DNA from: an uncultured Flavobacteriales bacterium
GTDB lineage: Bacteria; Bacteroidota; Bacteroidia; Flavobacteriales; Weeksellaceae
Direction: 5' to 3'
Assembly: GCA_937876095.1 (NCBI GenBank)
Contig: CALFIE010000091.1
Coordinates: forward strand, 1 to 23,603
Length of the DNA: 23,603 bases
Shown: positions 7,369 through 16,097 of the stretch, piece after piece
How the letters are laid out: each line of letters begins with the position of its first letter
How positions within the stretch are numbered: position 1 is the stretch's first letter
Position numbers and translations under genes: made by a program
The notes under the pieces: model-generated
Databases searched by the model: none
What the model saw: the letters and a program-made list of their open reading frames with translations, nothing else
What the model was told of the DNA's origin: nothing

Positions 7369-8589
7369 TTACTGTTCTCTGAACTTATACATTGCAACCA
7401 TAATTCCCAAACTTGTGAAAATCAGTATAGAAACTAATAGTAATCCAAAGTTGGAGTAGGGAATCACTACATATTTAATTGAAAAAATTCCCATAATTCC
7501 TAGAAAAACTTCGTTGAGTACAATTCCCAATATTAGTAATTTGGTGGCAAAATAGAAATGATTGTTGGCTGCGAATATTTTTTGCTGTAGCAGCTGTAAA
7601 ACCATAAAAATCGAGATGAACATCAGTAAAACCAAATGCAAATAGGCAATCACAATATTTCTAAATCCGAAAGCAAATTGGTTGATTGCAGGTATAGTAG
7701 AGCCTAATTGCAATACGATCTTTACAAAAAAGGCAAAACCTGCAATTAGCAGCATATTCCGTTCTAGTTGGGTAAAATTTTTAGTAAAATCCGACCAGTT
7801 TTTGTGAATTTGTTGGTACAATCGTATGCTTGCAAAAGTTTGTGATAGACTCGCCAAAACAATCAGGTAGAAAATCCAACCAGGCATTTTCATCCATAAA
7901 ACAGATAAGCCAAATCCAAATAAAGTCCCGAAAAACAGTGTGTAGAAAATGAGCAGTTGTTCTTTTTCAGGAACTGTAATGTTGGCTTTTTTCAGCATCC
8001 AAAACAGGAATCCTATGCACGAGAATAAGAAAAATCCGTTGTACTGAAAATGTAAATAATAATATTGTGAAGCTAAATACAGTTCTTGATCAACAGTATT
8101 GGAAATCATCAGAAAACTTAAACCTACAACTCCAACAGAGGAAATTGTTGAAAAAAACAGCCCTCCCAAAAACCATTTTTTTAAAATATTGGTGTGATTT
8201 CTACAATCTACCAGCAAGAATATAAAAAACGCTATTCCTACTAATAAACAAATGGTAGAAGCGACTATAGAACCCCAAAAATAACCTCCAAAAAGGAATG
8301 TCGGAATCATAAGATACGCTGAAACCATATTGATGCAGAGTAAGATGTGGTATTTTTTGGTTTTAGATTTTGCTAAAAAATTCTGTAAATAATGAATGAT
8401 AAAAAGATATAGAATCTGAGAAATCCAGCCATAAAAAGCAAAATGAGAGTGCGCTTCTTGCAGATGTTTTTGGTCTAAAAATGGCAATGAAAATAGGATT
8501 TTGTAGCGCATAAGAACCCCCAAAAAAGCCACCAAAAGAAAATGAATCAGTGAGAGTTTCAACCAAAAAAACAACTTTTTTTGTGTCAT
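7369..8589 (-). CDS. polytopic membrane protein resembling heme-copper oxidase subunit I
   Basis: A 406-residue protein with about 11-12 membrane helices. The second helix holds EAHSHFAFYGW, a middle helix YYLHFQYNG, and a late helix AYLHLVLLMF. Histidines in helix II-like and X-like places recall the low-spin heme ligands of cytochrome oxidase or NO reductase catalytic subunits. The CuB motif (His in helix VI plus a His-His pair) is not visible, so oxidase or NO-reductase activity should not be assumed; a heme-binding sensor or assembly role is possible. It begins four bases after the Crp-like regulator gene, so the two are almost surely co-transcribed and functionally linked. Topology is firm; family is a resemblance seen by eye. 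Confidence 0.7.
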   Translation of the reverse strand: MTQKKLFFWLKLSLIHFLLVAFLGVLMRYKILFSLPFLDQKHLQEAHSHFAFYGWISQILYLFIIHYLQNFLAKSKTKKYHILLCINMVSAYLMIPTFLFGGYFWGSIVASTICLLVGIAFFIFLLVDCRNHTNILKKWFLGGLFFSTISSVGVVGLSFLMISNTVDQELYLASQYYYLHFQYNGFFLFSCIGFLFWMLKKANITVPEKEQLLIFYTLFFGTLFGFGLSVLWMKMPGWIFYLIVLASLSQTFASIRLYQQIHKNWSDFTKNFTQLERNMLLIAGFAFFVKIVLQLGSTIPAINQFAFGFRNIVIAYLHLVLLMFISIFMVLQLLQQKIFAANNHFYFATKLLILGIVLNEVFLGIMGIFSIKYVVIPYSNFGLLLVSILIFTSLGIMVAMYKFREQ

Positions 8590-8593
8590 ATTT

Positions 8594-9190
8594 TTAGATA
8601 TGAATTTTCCTATTTATGATTTTCAGTTTTTGTTTTTTTTCTAATTTTTTCACGGTTCGTATGACGGTTTCTACACACAAACCGGTAGTATTTGCTAATT
8701 CTCTTCGGGTAAAAGGTACCAGAACTTCTTTGTTGGTATTGCCATTTTCTACTTTGAAATGCTCCAGAACTGCCATCAGTTTTTCTTCCGGGTTTCCATA
8801 GACCAATTCCTTTAACTTGACGGTTTTTTCGTAGACTTTTTTGGCTACTTCTTGCGTGAAATTCATCATTATTTCTGGATGCAAGCGTATCATTTTTTCA
8901 AAATTTTCACGTTTTTGTCGCACCAATTCGCAATTTTGGCTCATCACCATTGCAGAAATAGGATAAGGTAAATCCAATATAAATGCAGCCTCCCCAAAAC
9001 ATTGTCCTTCTTGCACTTTCATTTGCAAAAATTCTTTTCCTTCTGCACCGCTATTATACATATGTATTTCACCTTTTAGAAGCCAAAAAATATATTGTGA
9101 TTTGTCTCCTTCTCTGAAAATCAAATCGTTTTTTGTTAAATTCAGAATCTGTGCGCCGAATTTTGAGTTGTTAATTTCATCAGGAATCAT
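8594..9190 (-). CDS. Crp/Fnr-family transcription regulator
   Basis: A 198-residue regulator with an N-terminal cyclic-nucleotide-binding-type beta-barrel (about residues 15-100, with 'EGQCFGEAAF' as the cNMP-like loop), a dimerisation helix (about 105-130) and a winged helix (about 135-195). The recognition helix carries Glu174 and Arg178 in VETVIR, like the ExxSR of FNR/DNR but with Ile177 at the Ser place, so binding to a TGA-containing half-site is plausible. It lacks the N-terminal Cys cluster of FNR, so it is not an iron-sulfur oxygen sensor; the effector is unknown. It is the first gene of a two-gene minus-strand operon and may control nos-linked genes, which is inference. Confidence 0.9.
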   Translation of the reverse strand: MIPDEINNSKFGAQILNLTKNDLIFREGDKSQYIFWLLKGEIHMYNSGAEGKEFLQMKVQEGQCFGEAAFILDLPYPISAMVMSQNCELVRQKRENFEKMIRLHPEIMMNFTQEVAKKVYEKTVKLKELVYGNPEEKLMAVLEHFKVENGNTNKEVLVPFTRRELANTTGLCVETVIRTVKKLEKKQKLKIINRKIHI

Positions 9191-9208
9191 ATAGATTTTA
9201 GTTTATTA

Positions 9209-9216
9209 CAAATTTA
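9209..9216 (-). promoter_or_regulatory. candidate -7 element for the Crp-like regulator
   Basis: Read on the minus strand this is TAAATTTG, a full match to TAnnTTTG, 18 bases before the ATG. No good -33 partner is seen. Confidence 0.4.
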
Positions 9217-9316
9217 AAGAAATTATTTTAATTCTACGAATTATTTAAAAAATATTATCATTAAAAAGACAAATACATCTTAAATTAATGAAAGTGTTTT
9301 TCAAAATATAATTCCC

Positions 9317-9324
9317 TATATTTG
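9317..9324 (+). promoter_or_regulatory. candidate -7 element for ppk
   Basis: TATATTTG matches TAnnTTTG and ends 20 bases before the ppk ATG. A TGTTTT at 9295-9300 is at about the right distance to act as a weak -33 element. It lies in the divergent region between the regulator and ppk. Confidence 0.5.
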
Positions 9325-9344
9325 AAATTATTATTCCCAATAAG

Positions 9345-11414
9345 ATGCCCCAATTCAATCCTAGAGATATTACTTGGCTCAGTTTCAATGAGCGTGTTTT
9401 GCAAGAAGCTATGGACAAAACTGTTCCACTGCATCTTAGAATTCGTTTTTTAGGAATTTTCTCTAATAATTTAGATGAATTTTTCAGAGTTCGTGTTGCT
9501 GGTCTGAAACGTGCAATGGAATTCAAAGAGAAATTCATTAGTGATAGTTTTTTTGAAGCACCTTCAAAAATTTTAGAAAAAATTACGGATATCGTAATTC
9601 AACAACAGCACGATTTCAATAGAACTTGGAAGAAAATCCAAGCAGAAATGGCAGAACAAAACATCCATTTCAAAACGGCCAAAAACCTTACAGATACACA
9701 AATAGATTTTGTGCGAAATTATTTTGATGAGGTAGTCGAGAGTAATCTAATTCCTATTCTATTGCACGAGAACATTCCGCTCCCATATTTGCGAGAGAAA
9801 AGTCTCTATTTGGGAATTGCTATGCGCAAAAAAACCTTGCAATACCAGAGTAATTACGCGATTATAGAAGTTCCGTCTCGTTTTGTAGGACGTTTTCTGC
9901 TGATTCCATCAGAAAATCCTGACGAAAAACTGGTGATGTTGCTAGAAGAGGTTATTATTCTCATGTTACCACATATTTTTTCTTTTTTCGGGTATGATGA
10001 TTTCCAAGCGCACGCTTTCAAAGTAACCAAAGATGCAGAGTTTGATCTAGATAACGATATCAAAACCACCTTTGCAGAAAAAATAGAAAAAGCAGTGAAA
10101 TCTCGCCGAAAAGGCAAACCAACCCGATTTGTGTTTGATAAGGATATGGATAAAGCACTGCTGGAATTTCTCATTAAAAAATTAAACCTTACCAAAAGAG
10201 ACAGCATTATTCCTGGTGGAAAAATCCATAATTTTAAACATTTTATGGATTTCCCAAATGTGTTTTCGCAGATTGAAAAAGTAGTAGAGCGAACTTCTTT
10301 TGATCACCCAGAATTTTCAAGCAAAAAAAACAGAGTGACTGATGTTATCCTGAAAAAAGATGTTTTGCTCACTTTTCCGTACCACCAATTCACACCAGTC
10401 ATTGATTTACTGAGAGAATCTGCAATGGATCCAGATGTAAAATCCATACAAATTACAGCTTACAGATTGGCAAGTAGTTCAAAAATCATCAATGCGTTGA
10501 TAAATGCCGCGAGAAACGGAAAAGTAGTTACCGTGATGCTTGAACTCAGAGCCAGATTTGATGAAGAAGCCAATCTCGCTTGGAAAGAACGATTGGAACA
10601 GGAAGGAATTCAAGTTTTGGTAGGAATTCCCAACAAAAAAGTGCACGCAAAACTCTGCATCATCAAGAAAAGAATTCACAACAAAACCTTACAATATGGT
10701 TTTGTAAGTACCGGAAATTTCAACGAAAAAACCGCCAAAATCTACAGTGATCATCTTCTGATGACTGCTGATAGAATTATTATGGCAGATATCAATAAAG
10801 TATTTGCCTCGCTCAGAAAACCAAAAGAAGATCCTGTACTTGAACTTAAAACATGCAAAAAATTGTTGGTTTGTCCGAGATTTATGCGAGAAAAAATCGT
10901 AGAACATATAGATCGGGAAATTGCCGAAGCAAAAGCAGGCAGAAAAGCCGAAATGATTATTAAAGTGAATTCTCTCAGCGACAAAGATCTCATAAAAAAA
11001 ATCTACGATGCTGCAACAGCAGGAGTCACCGTGAAAATGATTGTGCGTGGAATCTATTGCGCGGTAAATCAGAAAAATTTCATAAAAAAAATACAAGCAA
11101 TCAGTATAGTAGATGAATATCTGGAACACGCAAGAGTGCTGTATTTCTATAATCGTGGTGAAGAAAATATCTACCTTTCTTCAGCAGATTTTATGACCAG
11201 AAATCTTGATTATCGCATAGAAGTAGCAGTTCCAGTGCACAACAAAAATCTTAAAAAAGAACTGAAAGAAATCCTGAATCTTCAACTCAACGATAACGTG
11301 AAAGCCAGAATTCTGGATAAAAATCTACGCAACGAATACGTAGAAACCTGCAAAACCGAAATCCGCTCCCAAATAGAAACCTACAAATATTTGAAATCAA
11401 AAACAGTGGAGTAG
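9345..11414 (+). CDS. ppk1: polyphosphate kinase (PPK1)
   Basis: Catalyses reversible transfer of the ATP gamma-phosphate onto polyphosphate at the inner membrane. The 689-residue length is that of the family. The N-terminal domain opens with the characteristic 'WLSFNERVLQEA' and 'FSNNLDEFFRVRVAGL'. The two conserved histidines of the PLD-like catalytic half are visible: His434 in VHAKLC (the phosphohistidine in E. coli numbering H435) and His595 in EHARVLYF. The C-terminal 'DYRIEVAVPV' is also typical. It is followed at 130 bases by the phosphatase gene that acts on the same polymer or on (p)ppGpp. It seems to have its own promoter. Confidence 0.96.
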   Translation: MPQFNPRDITWLSFNERVLQEAMDKTVPLHLRIRFLGIFSNNLDEFFRVRVAGLKRAMEFKEKFISDSFFEAPSKILEKITDIVIQQQHDFNRTWKKIQAEMAEQNIHFKTAKNLTDTQIDFVRNYFDEVVESNLIPILLHENIPLPYLREKSLYLGIAMRKKTLQYQSNYAIIEVPSRFVGRFLLIPSENPDEKLVMLLEEVIILMLPHIFSFFGYDDFQAHAFKVTKDAEFDLDNDIKTTFAEKIEKAVKSRRKGKPTRFVFDKDMDKALLEFLIKKLNLTKRDSIIPGGKIHNFKHFMDFPNVFSQIEKVVERTSFDHPEFSSKKNRVTDVILKKDVLLTFPYHQFTPVIDLLRESAMDPDVKSIQITAYRLASSSKIINALINAARNGKVVTVMLELRARFDEEANLAWKERLEQEGIQVLVGIPNKKVHAKLCIIKKRIHNKTLQYGFVSTGNFNEKTAKIYSDHLLMTADRIIMADINKVFASLRKPKEDPVLELKTCKKLLVCPRFMREKIVEHIDREIAEAKAGRKAEMIIKVNSLSDKDLIKKIYDAATAGVTVKMIVRGIYCAVNQKNFIKKIQAISIVDEYLEHARVLYFYNRGEENIYLSSADFMTRNLDYRIEVAVPVHNKNLKKELKEILNLQLNDNVKARILDKNLRNEYVETCKTEIRSQIETYKYLKSKTVE

Positions 11415-11492
11415 AAGTGATTTTTTTTGAGTTTAAAAAGGTGTAATTCATCATAAATACAACAGAATTCGCTTTTTTCCCTTAAATTCCTT

Positions 11493-11500
11493 TAACTTTG
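11493..11500 (+). promoter_or_regulatory. candidate -7 element for the Ppx/GppA gene
   Basis: TAACTTTG matches TAnnTTTG, 44 bases before the ATG in the 130-base gap after ppk. It suggests that the phosphatase can be transcribed separately from ppk. Confidence 0.45.
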
Positions 11501-11544
11501 AAACATCAAAACCAAAAAAACCGAATCGTAAAATCACTACGACT

Positions 11545-12426
11545 ATGAAAATAGCAGCAATAGACATAGGTAGCAATGCAGCAAGATTGCTGATAAATGA
11601 AGTAACCGAAGAGAAAAAAGGCAAACCAGAATTCATAAAACTGAATCTTTTACGTATTCCGCTTCGATTAGGTTTAGATGTTTTTTCGTATGGCGAAATC
11701 CGCAAAGAACGACAGGAAATGATGGTTGCTTCTATGAAAATTTTTGCCGATCTTATGAAAGTGTACCAAGTTTCACACTACCGAGCTTGTGCAACTAGCG
11801 CAATGAGAGACGCCAAAAACGGAAAGGATATTATACAACTCATTCAACAAACTTCCGGAATCAACATCGAAATTATTTCTGGCGACGAAGAAGCCAACCT
11901 GATTTACGAAAATCATGTTGCAGAGCAACTCGACAAAAATTTTGGTTATCTATACATAGATGTTGGTGGTGGTTCTACAGAACTGATGTATTTCGAAAAC
12001 GGAAAAATGAAATATGAACATTCCTTCAATATTGGGACCATTCGTCTATTACAAAATTTGGTAAAAAAAGAAAATTGGGACGAAATGAAATCCGAAATCA
12101 AAACCAAAATCGTAGGCAAAAAACCTCTGATTGCTATTGGTTCTGGTGGAAATATCAACAAAATTTTCTCGCTGAGTAAAACCAAAGATGGCAAACCAAT
12201 GTCTGCAGCATCACTCAAGAAATATTACAAAGAATTTTCTGAACTTTCTGTCTCAGAACGTATGAGTAAGTATAATTTGCGAGAAGATAGAGCAGATGTT
12301 CTAGTACCTGCTTTAGAAATCTACAACAAAGTCTTGAGTTGGGCAGAAATTTCACAAATTTATGTGCCAAAAATTTCTGTTGCAGATGGTTTGATTCACA
12401 GTATTTATGATGGTTTGAAGAAATAA
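11545..12426 (+). CDS. Ppx/GppA-family phosphatase (exopolyphosphatase type)
   Basis: A 293-residue cytoplasmic protein of the actin-like ASKHA fold. The phosphate loops are visible: 'AIDIGSNAARLL' at the N-terminus and 'DVGGGSTEL' starting at Asp139. 'SGDEEANLIY' (about residues 112-121) carries the catalytic Glu expected at the position of E. coli Ppx Glu121. It has only the N-terminal two-lobe catalytic module and lacks the HD and C-terminal domains of the longer E. coli enzyme, as is usual in Bacteroidota. Next to ppk it would degrade polyphosphate from chain ends; hydrolysis of pppGpp cannot be excluded. It may be transcribed partly from ppk. Confidence 0.92.
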   Translation: MKIAAIDIGSNAARLLINEVTEEKKGKPEFIKLNLLRIPLRLGLDVFSYGEIRKERQEMMVASMKIFADLMKVYQVSHYRACATSAMRDAKNGKDIIQLIQQTSGINIEIISGDEEANLIYENHVAEQLDKNFGYLYIDVGGGSTELMYFENGKMKYEHSFNIGTIRLLQNLVKKENWDEMKSEIKTKIVGKKPLIAIGSGGNINKIFSLSKTKDGKPMSAASLKKYYKEFSELSVSERMSKYNLREDRADVLVPALEIYNKVLSWAEISQIYVPKISVADGLIHSIYDGLKK

Positions 12427-12594
12427 GTAATTTTTTGAAAAAAATATTTTAAGTATTACCAAGTTCGAAAATGTAATTACTAGAGAATATCAAACTGAAA
12501 TTGAAATCAAATAATATAAAAATAATTATTTGAATAATAGTAATTCTGCTCATTTTTGATTAGCAATTTGCTCATTATCTTTTTGTTTTGAGGC

Positions 12595-13599
12595 TTAATA
12601 ATTAATATTTTTAGATTCCACAAAATTATTCTTGAACTTGGTAGACAAAAATTGGTAAATTTTGGCAAAATTATCCTCTTCCCAAAATTTAGTTTTGTAA
12701 TTGCTCACTTTTCGGTCAAAATTTACACCTTTTGTCCATTCATTTTTGTCTTTAAAAGATAAAGAACTGGGATAGAAATTAGAGGTAAAAACAAGAGTTG
12801 AAAAATCGTTCTCTGTTTTTAGTTTTAATTTTAAACTCGTAGTGATACTATAGTTTGTAAGTGTTGTAGGTTTGGTTTTCGTACCTTGAAATTGGTACAT
12901 TTCATCCTGTTGAAAATTGGTGAAAACAAATTTAAATAACTTGAATTCTTTATTTTCTAATTTTGCCAAATTGGTTTCATAAAGGGTAATGTCTTGAACT
13001 GAATTGTACACTTTATTGGTGTTTTTTTCTTCAGATAAATTATTTATTTTTTTTAATTCTGGTAATTTGATATTTTGATCAAATACAAAAGTTCCCATTT
13101 CTTTACCATCCCATTTTTTGTTTTCTACATTGTAGGTTCTGTATTCCAAAATGTTTTTATCTTTTAACTTGTCGGTTTCTCGGTCGAAAACAAATTCCAT
13201 AATTCCGTCAACAAAAATATTGAACTCGCCATTGTTGGTCACATAACTATTGAAATAGCCTCTTACAATTACATATTTTTTCTGCGAATTCTGAACCTTC
13301 ACTTCCGGAATGGTAAATTCCCGAACTTGCTTTACCAAATATTGATTGTTGGTAATTTTTTTAGTGAAAAGCGTGTCTGTTTCTATCGTAGGATGGTTCA
13401 GAAGATAATAATCGTCTGTTGCAATACTGCTTTTTTCTATCTCACCATTGATGTCGGATTTCGCCACTATTTCACCATTTTTTTTGATGAGCAGAATGCC
13501 TTCAATTGGACTTTTGGTTTGACTGGAAAGTAGTTTTATTTTTTGCGAATAGCAAAAATTCATCAACAAAAGCAACGAAAAAAGGATACGAAATTTCAT
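12595..13599 (-). CDS. secreted hypothetical protein with a carboxypeptidase-regulatory-like start
   Basis: A 334-residue protein not assigned to a named family. It has a clear Sec signal peptide (residues 1-18, ending CYSQ). About residues 20-75 resemble a small beta-sandwich of the carboxypeptidase regulatory-like type common in Bacteroidota surface proteins ('SPIEGILLIKKNGEIVAKSD'). The rest is Lys/Asn-rich and probably beta-rich, with repeated mentions of aromatic residues but no catalytic motif. It stands alone on the minus strand, convergent with the phosphatase gene; the 168 bases between them hold no recognisable element. The protein is likely periplasmic or outer-membrane-associated; the function is unknown. 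Confidence 0.75.
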   Translation of the reverse strand: MKFRILFSLLLLMNFCYSQKIKLLSSQTKSPIEGILLIKKNGEIVAKSDINGEIEKSSIATDDYYLLNHPTIETDTLFTKKITNNQYLVKQVREFTIPEVKVQNSQKKYVIVRGYFNSYVTNNGEFNIFVDGIMEFVFDRETDKLKDKNILEYRTYNVENKKWDGKEMGTFVFDQNIKLPELKKINNLSEEKNTNKVYNSVQDITLYETNLAKLENKEFKLFKFVFTNFQQDEMYQFQGTKTKPTTLTNYSITTSLKLKLKTENDFSTLVFTSNFYPSSLSFKDKNEWTKGVNFDRKVSNYKTKFWEEDNFAKIYQFLSTKFKNNFVESKNINY

Positions 13600-13747
13600 A
13601 TATTTTTTATTAATTAAAGATATTATTTTTTTTGAAATGAGATTTTAAATTAATGAAAACTGGAACTATATAATATAGAATTTTTAAATTCATAATAATA
13701 GGAGTTAAGAGTCTATTCCTTAATGTTTTTTTAATTTGTAATCAACT

Positions 13748-13912
13748 GTAATCAAGTAGATAAATTCAAATTCGGGTGGTTTTCAGTTGCGGAATTTCAA
13801 AATTTTGGGAAAGAATTTGTACATTTTTTGTTAAAGTATGCGCTTTTTTCTGAGCATAAGTTATACCTAAAAATAAAATCAATGTCAAAAGAAAAGGCGT
13901 TACATTTTTTAC
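13748..13912 (-). pseudogene. N-terminal remnant of a secreted esterase (alpha/beta hydrolase)
   Basis: Read from 13912 downward, an open stretch encodes a signal peptide (TPFLLTLILFLGITYAQ) and then KNVQILSQNFEIPQLKTTR, which resembles the mature start of Bacteroidota PF00756-type esterases. In those, the next residues are typically [K]IWIYLP..DY. Here the frame reads I, a TGA stop (13766-13768), then IYLLDY, as if the Trp codon TGG had become TGA. No ATG stands in frame at the start, and nothing recognisable follows. It directly follows the intact hydrolase gene's stop. The remaining gap (13600-13747) is AT-rich with no other signal. The family name is from memory of the motif. Confidence 0.6.
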
Positions 13913-14559
13913 TATTTAACAAAGAAATCCATCAAATCCATATAATTTTTCTGGTTGATTCCGTGTCCGAAAATGTACTCCCTGAAACTGAAATAGCACC
14001 CCAAATCATACAACAAATCTGCCGCTTTTCTTCCCCAATCTAGCGGAATGATTGCATCTTCGGTTCCGTGTGAAACAAAAAATCGGAGATGTTCCAATTG
14101 TTTTTTATTTTTTTGGATGTCTTGCAACAATTTTTCTTCGGGATAACAACTTAAATACGCCACTTTCGTGAAAAAAGTAGGATTTTTCAGCGCTAAAGCA
14201 TAACTCAAAATTCCACCTTGACTAAAACCACAAAGATGTGTTTCGTTTTCAGTCAATCCATAATGATTAGAAATTTTCAAAATATTTTCTAGAATTGCTT
14301 TTTCAGATTCTTCAGCTTGAGGAAGGTCAACCATTTTATCGGCATCCATAAAATCGATATCGTACCAAGAAAAACCTTCGTACATCGTAGTTCTAGGCGC
14401 TCTGAAACTCACCACCAACCAATCTTCGGGTAAATTCGGGACAAAAGAAAACAAGTCTTCCTCATTGCTACCATAACCGTGAAGCAACACCAAAAGTGGC
14501 GTTTTTGGCGTAATATTTTGGGGTTCTCTTACCAGATATTGTAAATCCATAGTATGCAA
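13912..14559 (-). CDS. phospholipase/carboxylesterase-family serine hydrolase
   Basis: A 215-residue cytoplasmic alpha/beta hydrolase of the acyl-protein-thioesterase / YpfH group. The oxyanion motif 'LHGYGSNEEDL' is at residues 26-36. The catalytic triad is visible as Ser113 in GFSQGG, Asp168 in GTEDAIIP and His199 in FGHG. The length fits the family. There is no signal peptide. The substrate is unknown; relatives hydrolyse short acyl esters or lysophospholipids. It stands downstream of a large palindromic element and is followed directly by the decayed esterase fragment, so two hydrolases were once adjacent here. Confidence 0.88.
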   Translation of the reverse strand: MHTMDLQYLVREPQNITPKTPLLVLLHGYGSNEEDLFSFVPNLPEDWLVVSFRAPRTTMYEGFSWYDIDFMDADKMVDLPQAEESEKAILENILKISNHYGLTENETHLCGFSQGGILSYALALKNPTFFTKVAYLSCYPEEKLLQDIQKNKKQLEHLRFFVSHGTEDAIIPLDWGRKAADLLYDLGCYFSFREYIFGHGINQKNYMDLMDFFVK

Positions 14560-14616
14560 AGATAATTTTTTATATTTTTTTTAGGAGCAAGTAGTTTGGT
14601 GAGTACTTTCACGTTC

Positions 14617-14697
14617 AGTCCAGCTTTCCATTCCAATCTTTTTTTTCGGCGGCGAAACTGCCGCCGAAAAAAAAGGATTTCCATTTTAATCTGGGCT
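14617..14697. repeat. palindromic intergenic element with internal direct repeats
   Basis: The core arms CGGCGGC (14647-14653) and GCCGCCG (14660-14666), extended by eight T and eight A, form a 15-bp stem around a six-base loop. Outer arms AGTCCAG (14617-14623) and CTGGGCT (14691-14697) also pair. Near-identical 15-mers (TTTCCATTYYAATCT) at 14625-14639 and 14678-14692 flank the core. The GC arms stand out in AT-rich DNA. The core could terminate transcription both ways; the organised flanks suggest a dispersed element. The rest of 14560-14894 holds only the second hairpin listed next. Confidence 0.75.
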
Positions 14698-14750
14698 AAA
14701 AACTCGCTTCGTTTTTCAGTTCACTTTAACCAAAACGTTGCCAAAACAAA

Positions 14751-14773
14751 AAAACTGACATGAAGTCAGTTTT
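14751..14773 (-). terminator. terminator of the cystathionine gamma-synthase-type gene
   Basis: A perfect 9-bp stem (AAAACTGAC with GTCAGTTTT) with a five-base loop. On the minus strand it is followed directly by more T. It lies 121 bases after the stop of the gene at 14895-16037. Confidence 0.65.
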
Positions 14774-14894
14774 CTGTAAAGTAAGATATTTTTTTAATCA
14801 AAAGAAGCCAACCCCAAAACTTAGAATTATTTCAAAAACTATTTTTGTAAAAAATAATTTTGCAACCTCTCAAAAATTTGATTTTTAAAATTTT

Positions 14895-16037
14895 CTAAGC
14901 ATTGAATGCTTTTTCTAAATCTGCTATCAAATCATCTATATCCTCAATTCCGCAACTTAAGCGTACTAAATCATCTGTAATTCCCAATTCTGCACGTTTT
15001 TCTTCGGGTATAGAAGCGTGTGTCATAAGTGCAGGATGATTTGCCAAAGATTCTACACCACCCAAACTTTCGGCTAAAGTAAACACCCTAAGATTTTCTA
15101 AAAATCGCATTGCGTCTTCTTTTTTCCCAGATTTGAAGGTGAAAGAAACCATTCCTCCAAAAGTTTTCATCTGTTTTTTTGCCAATTCAAGTTGTGGATT
15201 GCTTGCTAAGTTCGGATAAAAAACGTGGTCAACTTTTGGGTGATTTGCCAAAAATTGGGCAATTTTTTCACCATTTTCTGAGTGTCTCTGCATTCTGATA
15301 GCCAATGTTTTGATTCCGCGCAACACCAAATAAGAATCGTGAGGTCCCAAAATAGCACCACTTGCAAATTGTATAAAATGTAGTTTTTCTCCCAATTCAG
15401 CAGTTTTTGCGATGAGTGCACCTGCAATAACATCGGAATGTCCACCCAAATATTTGGTAGCAGAATGCATCACAATATCTGCACCCAAATCAAGCGGAGT
15501 TTGTATGTAGGGCGTTGCAAATGTGTTATCTACCGCCAAAAGTATATCTTTTCCTTTGATAATTTCAGCTATTTTGGCAATATCTACCAATTTCATCAGT
15601 GGATTGGTTGGTGTTTCCAGCCAAATCAGTTTGGTTTTATTGGTAATTACTTTTTCTATATTTTGAGGATTTTCTAAATTTACAAATGTAAATTTGAGTT
15701 GATATTTCTCGAAAAGTCGGGTAAACATTCTGTAAGAACCACCGTATAAATCGTCTACAGCTACCACTTCATCACCAGGATTTAGCAATTTCAGTACGCA
15801 ATCTATGGCAGCCAAACCAGAACCAAAAGCCAAACCTCTTGCTCCATTTTCTATAGAAGCCAAACTGTCTTCCAGTGCTTGTCTTGTAGGATTTGCTGCT
15901 CTGGAATATTCGTAACCAGAATGTACTCCCGGAGATTTTTGTGCAAAAGTAGACGTAAGAAAAACAGGTACATTTACTGCACCAGTACTGGATTCGTGGT
16001 GTTGACCACCGTGTATAACTTTGGAATTGAATTTCAT
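14895..16037 (-). CDS. trans-sulfuration PLP enzyme (cystathionine gamma-synthase / gamma-lyase type)
   Basis: A 380-residue cytoplasmic enzyme of the Cys/Met metabolism PLP family. The PLP-binding Lys195 lies in HSATKYLGGHSD, and the family landmarks 'GYEYSRAANPTR', 'FGSGLAAI', 'DDLYGGSYRMF', 'WLETPTNP' and 'AVDNTFATPY' are all present. It either joins an activated homoserine to cysteine to give cystathionine, or cleaves cystathionine; sequence motifs alone do not separate MetB from CGL-type members. It is flanked by hairpins downstream and an AT-rich gene upstream, with a 60-base gap. It is probably a single-gene unit or the distal part of the gldB-gldC run. Confidence 0.93.
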   Translation of the reverse strand: MKFNSKVIHGGQHHESSTGAVNVPVFLTSTFAQKSPGVHSGYEYSRAANPTRQALEDSLASIENGARGLAFGSGLAAIDCVLKLLNPGDEVVAVDDLYGGSYRMFTRLFEKYQLKFTFVNLENPQNIEKVITNKTKLIWLETPTNPLMKLVDIAKIAEIIKGKDILLAVDNTFATPYIQTPLDLGADIVMHSATKYLGGHSDVIAGALIAKTAELGEKLHFIQFASGAILGPHDSYLVLRGIKTLAIRMQRHSENGEKIAQFLANHPKVDHVFYPNLASNPQLELAKKQMKTFGGMVSFTFKSGKKEDAMRFLENLRVFTLAESLGGVESLANHPALMTHASIPEEKRAELGITDDLVRLSCGIEDIDDLIADLEKAFNA

Positions 16038-16097
16038 AATTGTAATGAGGTAATTTGATAATTCTTTAATTATTCTTTTTTTTGTTTAATTTATTTT

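Noticed and set aside
7369..8589. Calling the membrane protein an NO reductase (NorB)
   Set aside because: The His-His CuB pair and other catalytic residues of NorB are not visible; only the His-containing helices resemble it.
10689..11129. Long minus-strand frame inside ppk
   Set aside because: It is a shadow of the ppk coding strand, rich in Phe/Cys/His/Tyr from reverse-complement codons.
13828..14043. Plus-strand open frame of 71 codons
   Set aside because: It is antisense to the hydrolase 3' end and the esterase remnant, and has no recognisable product.
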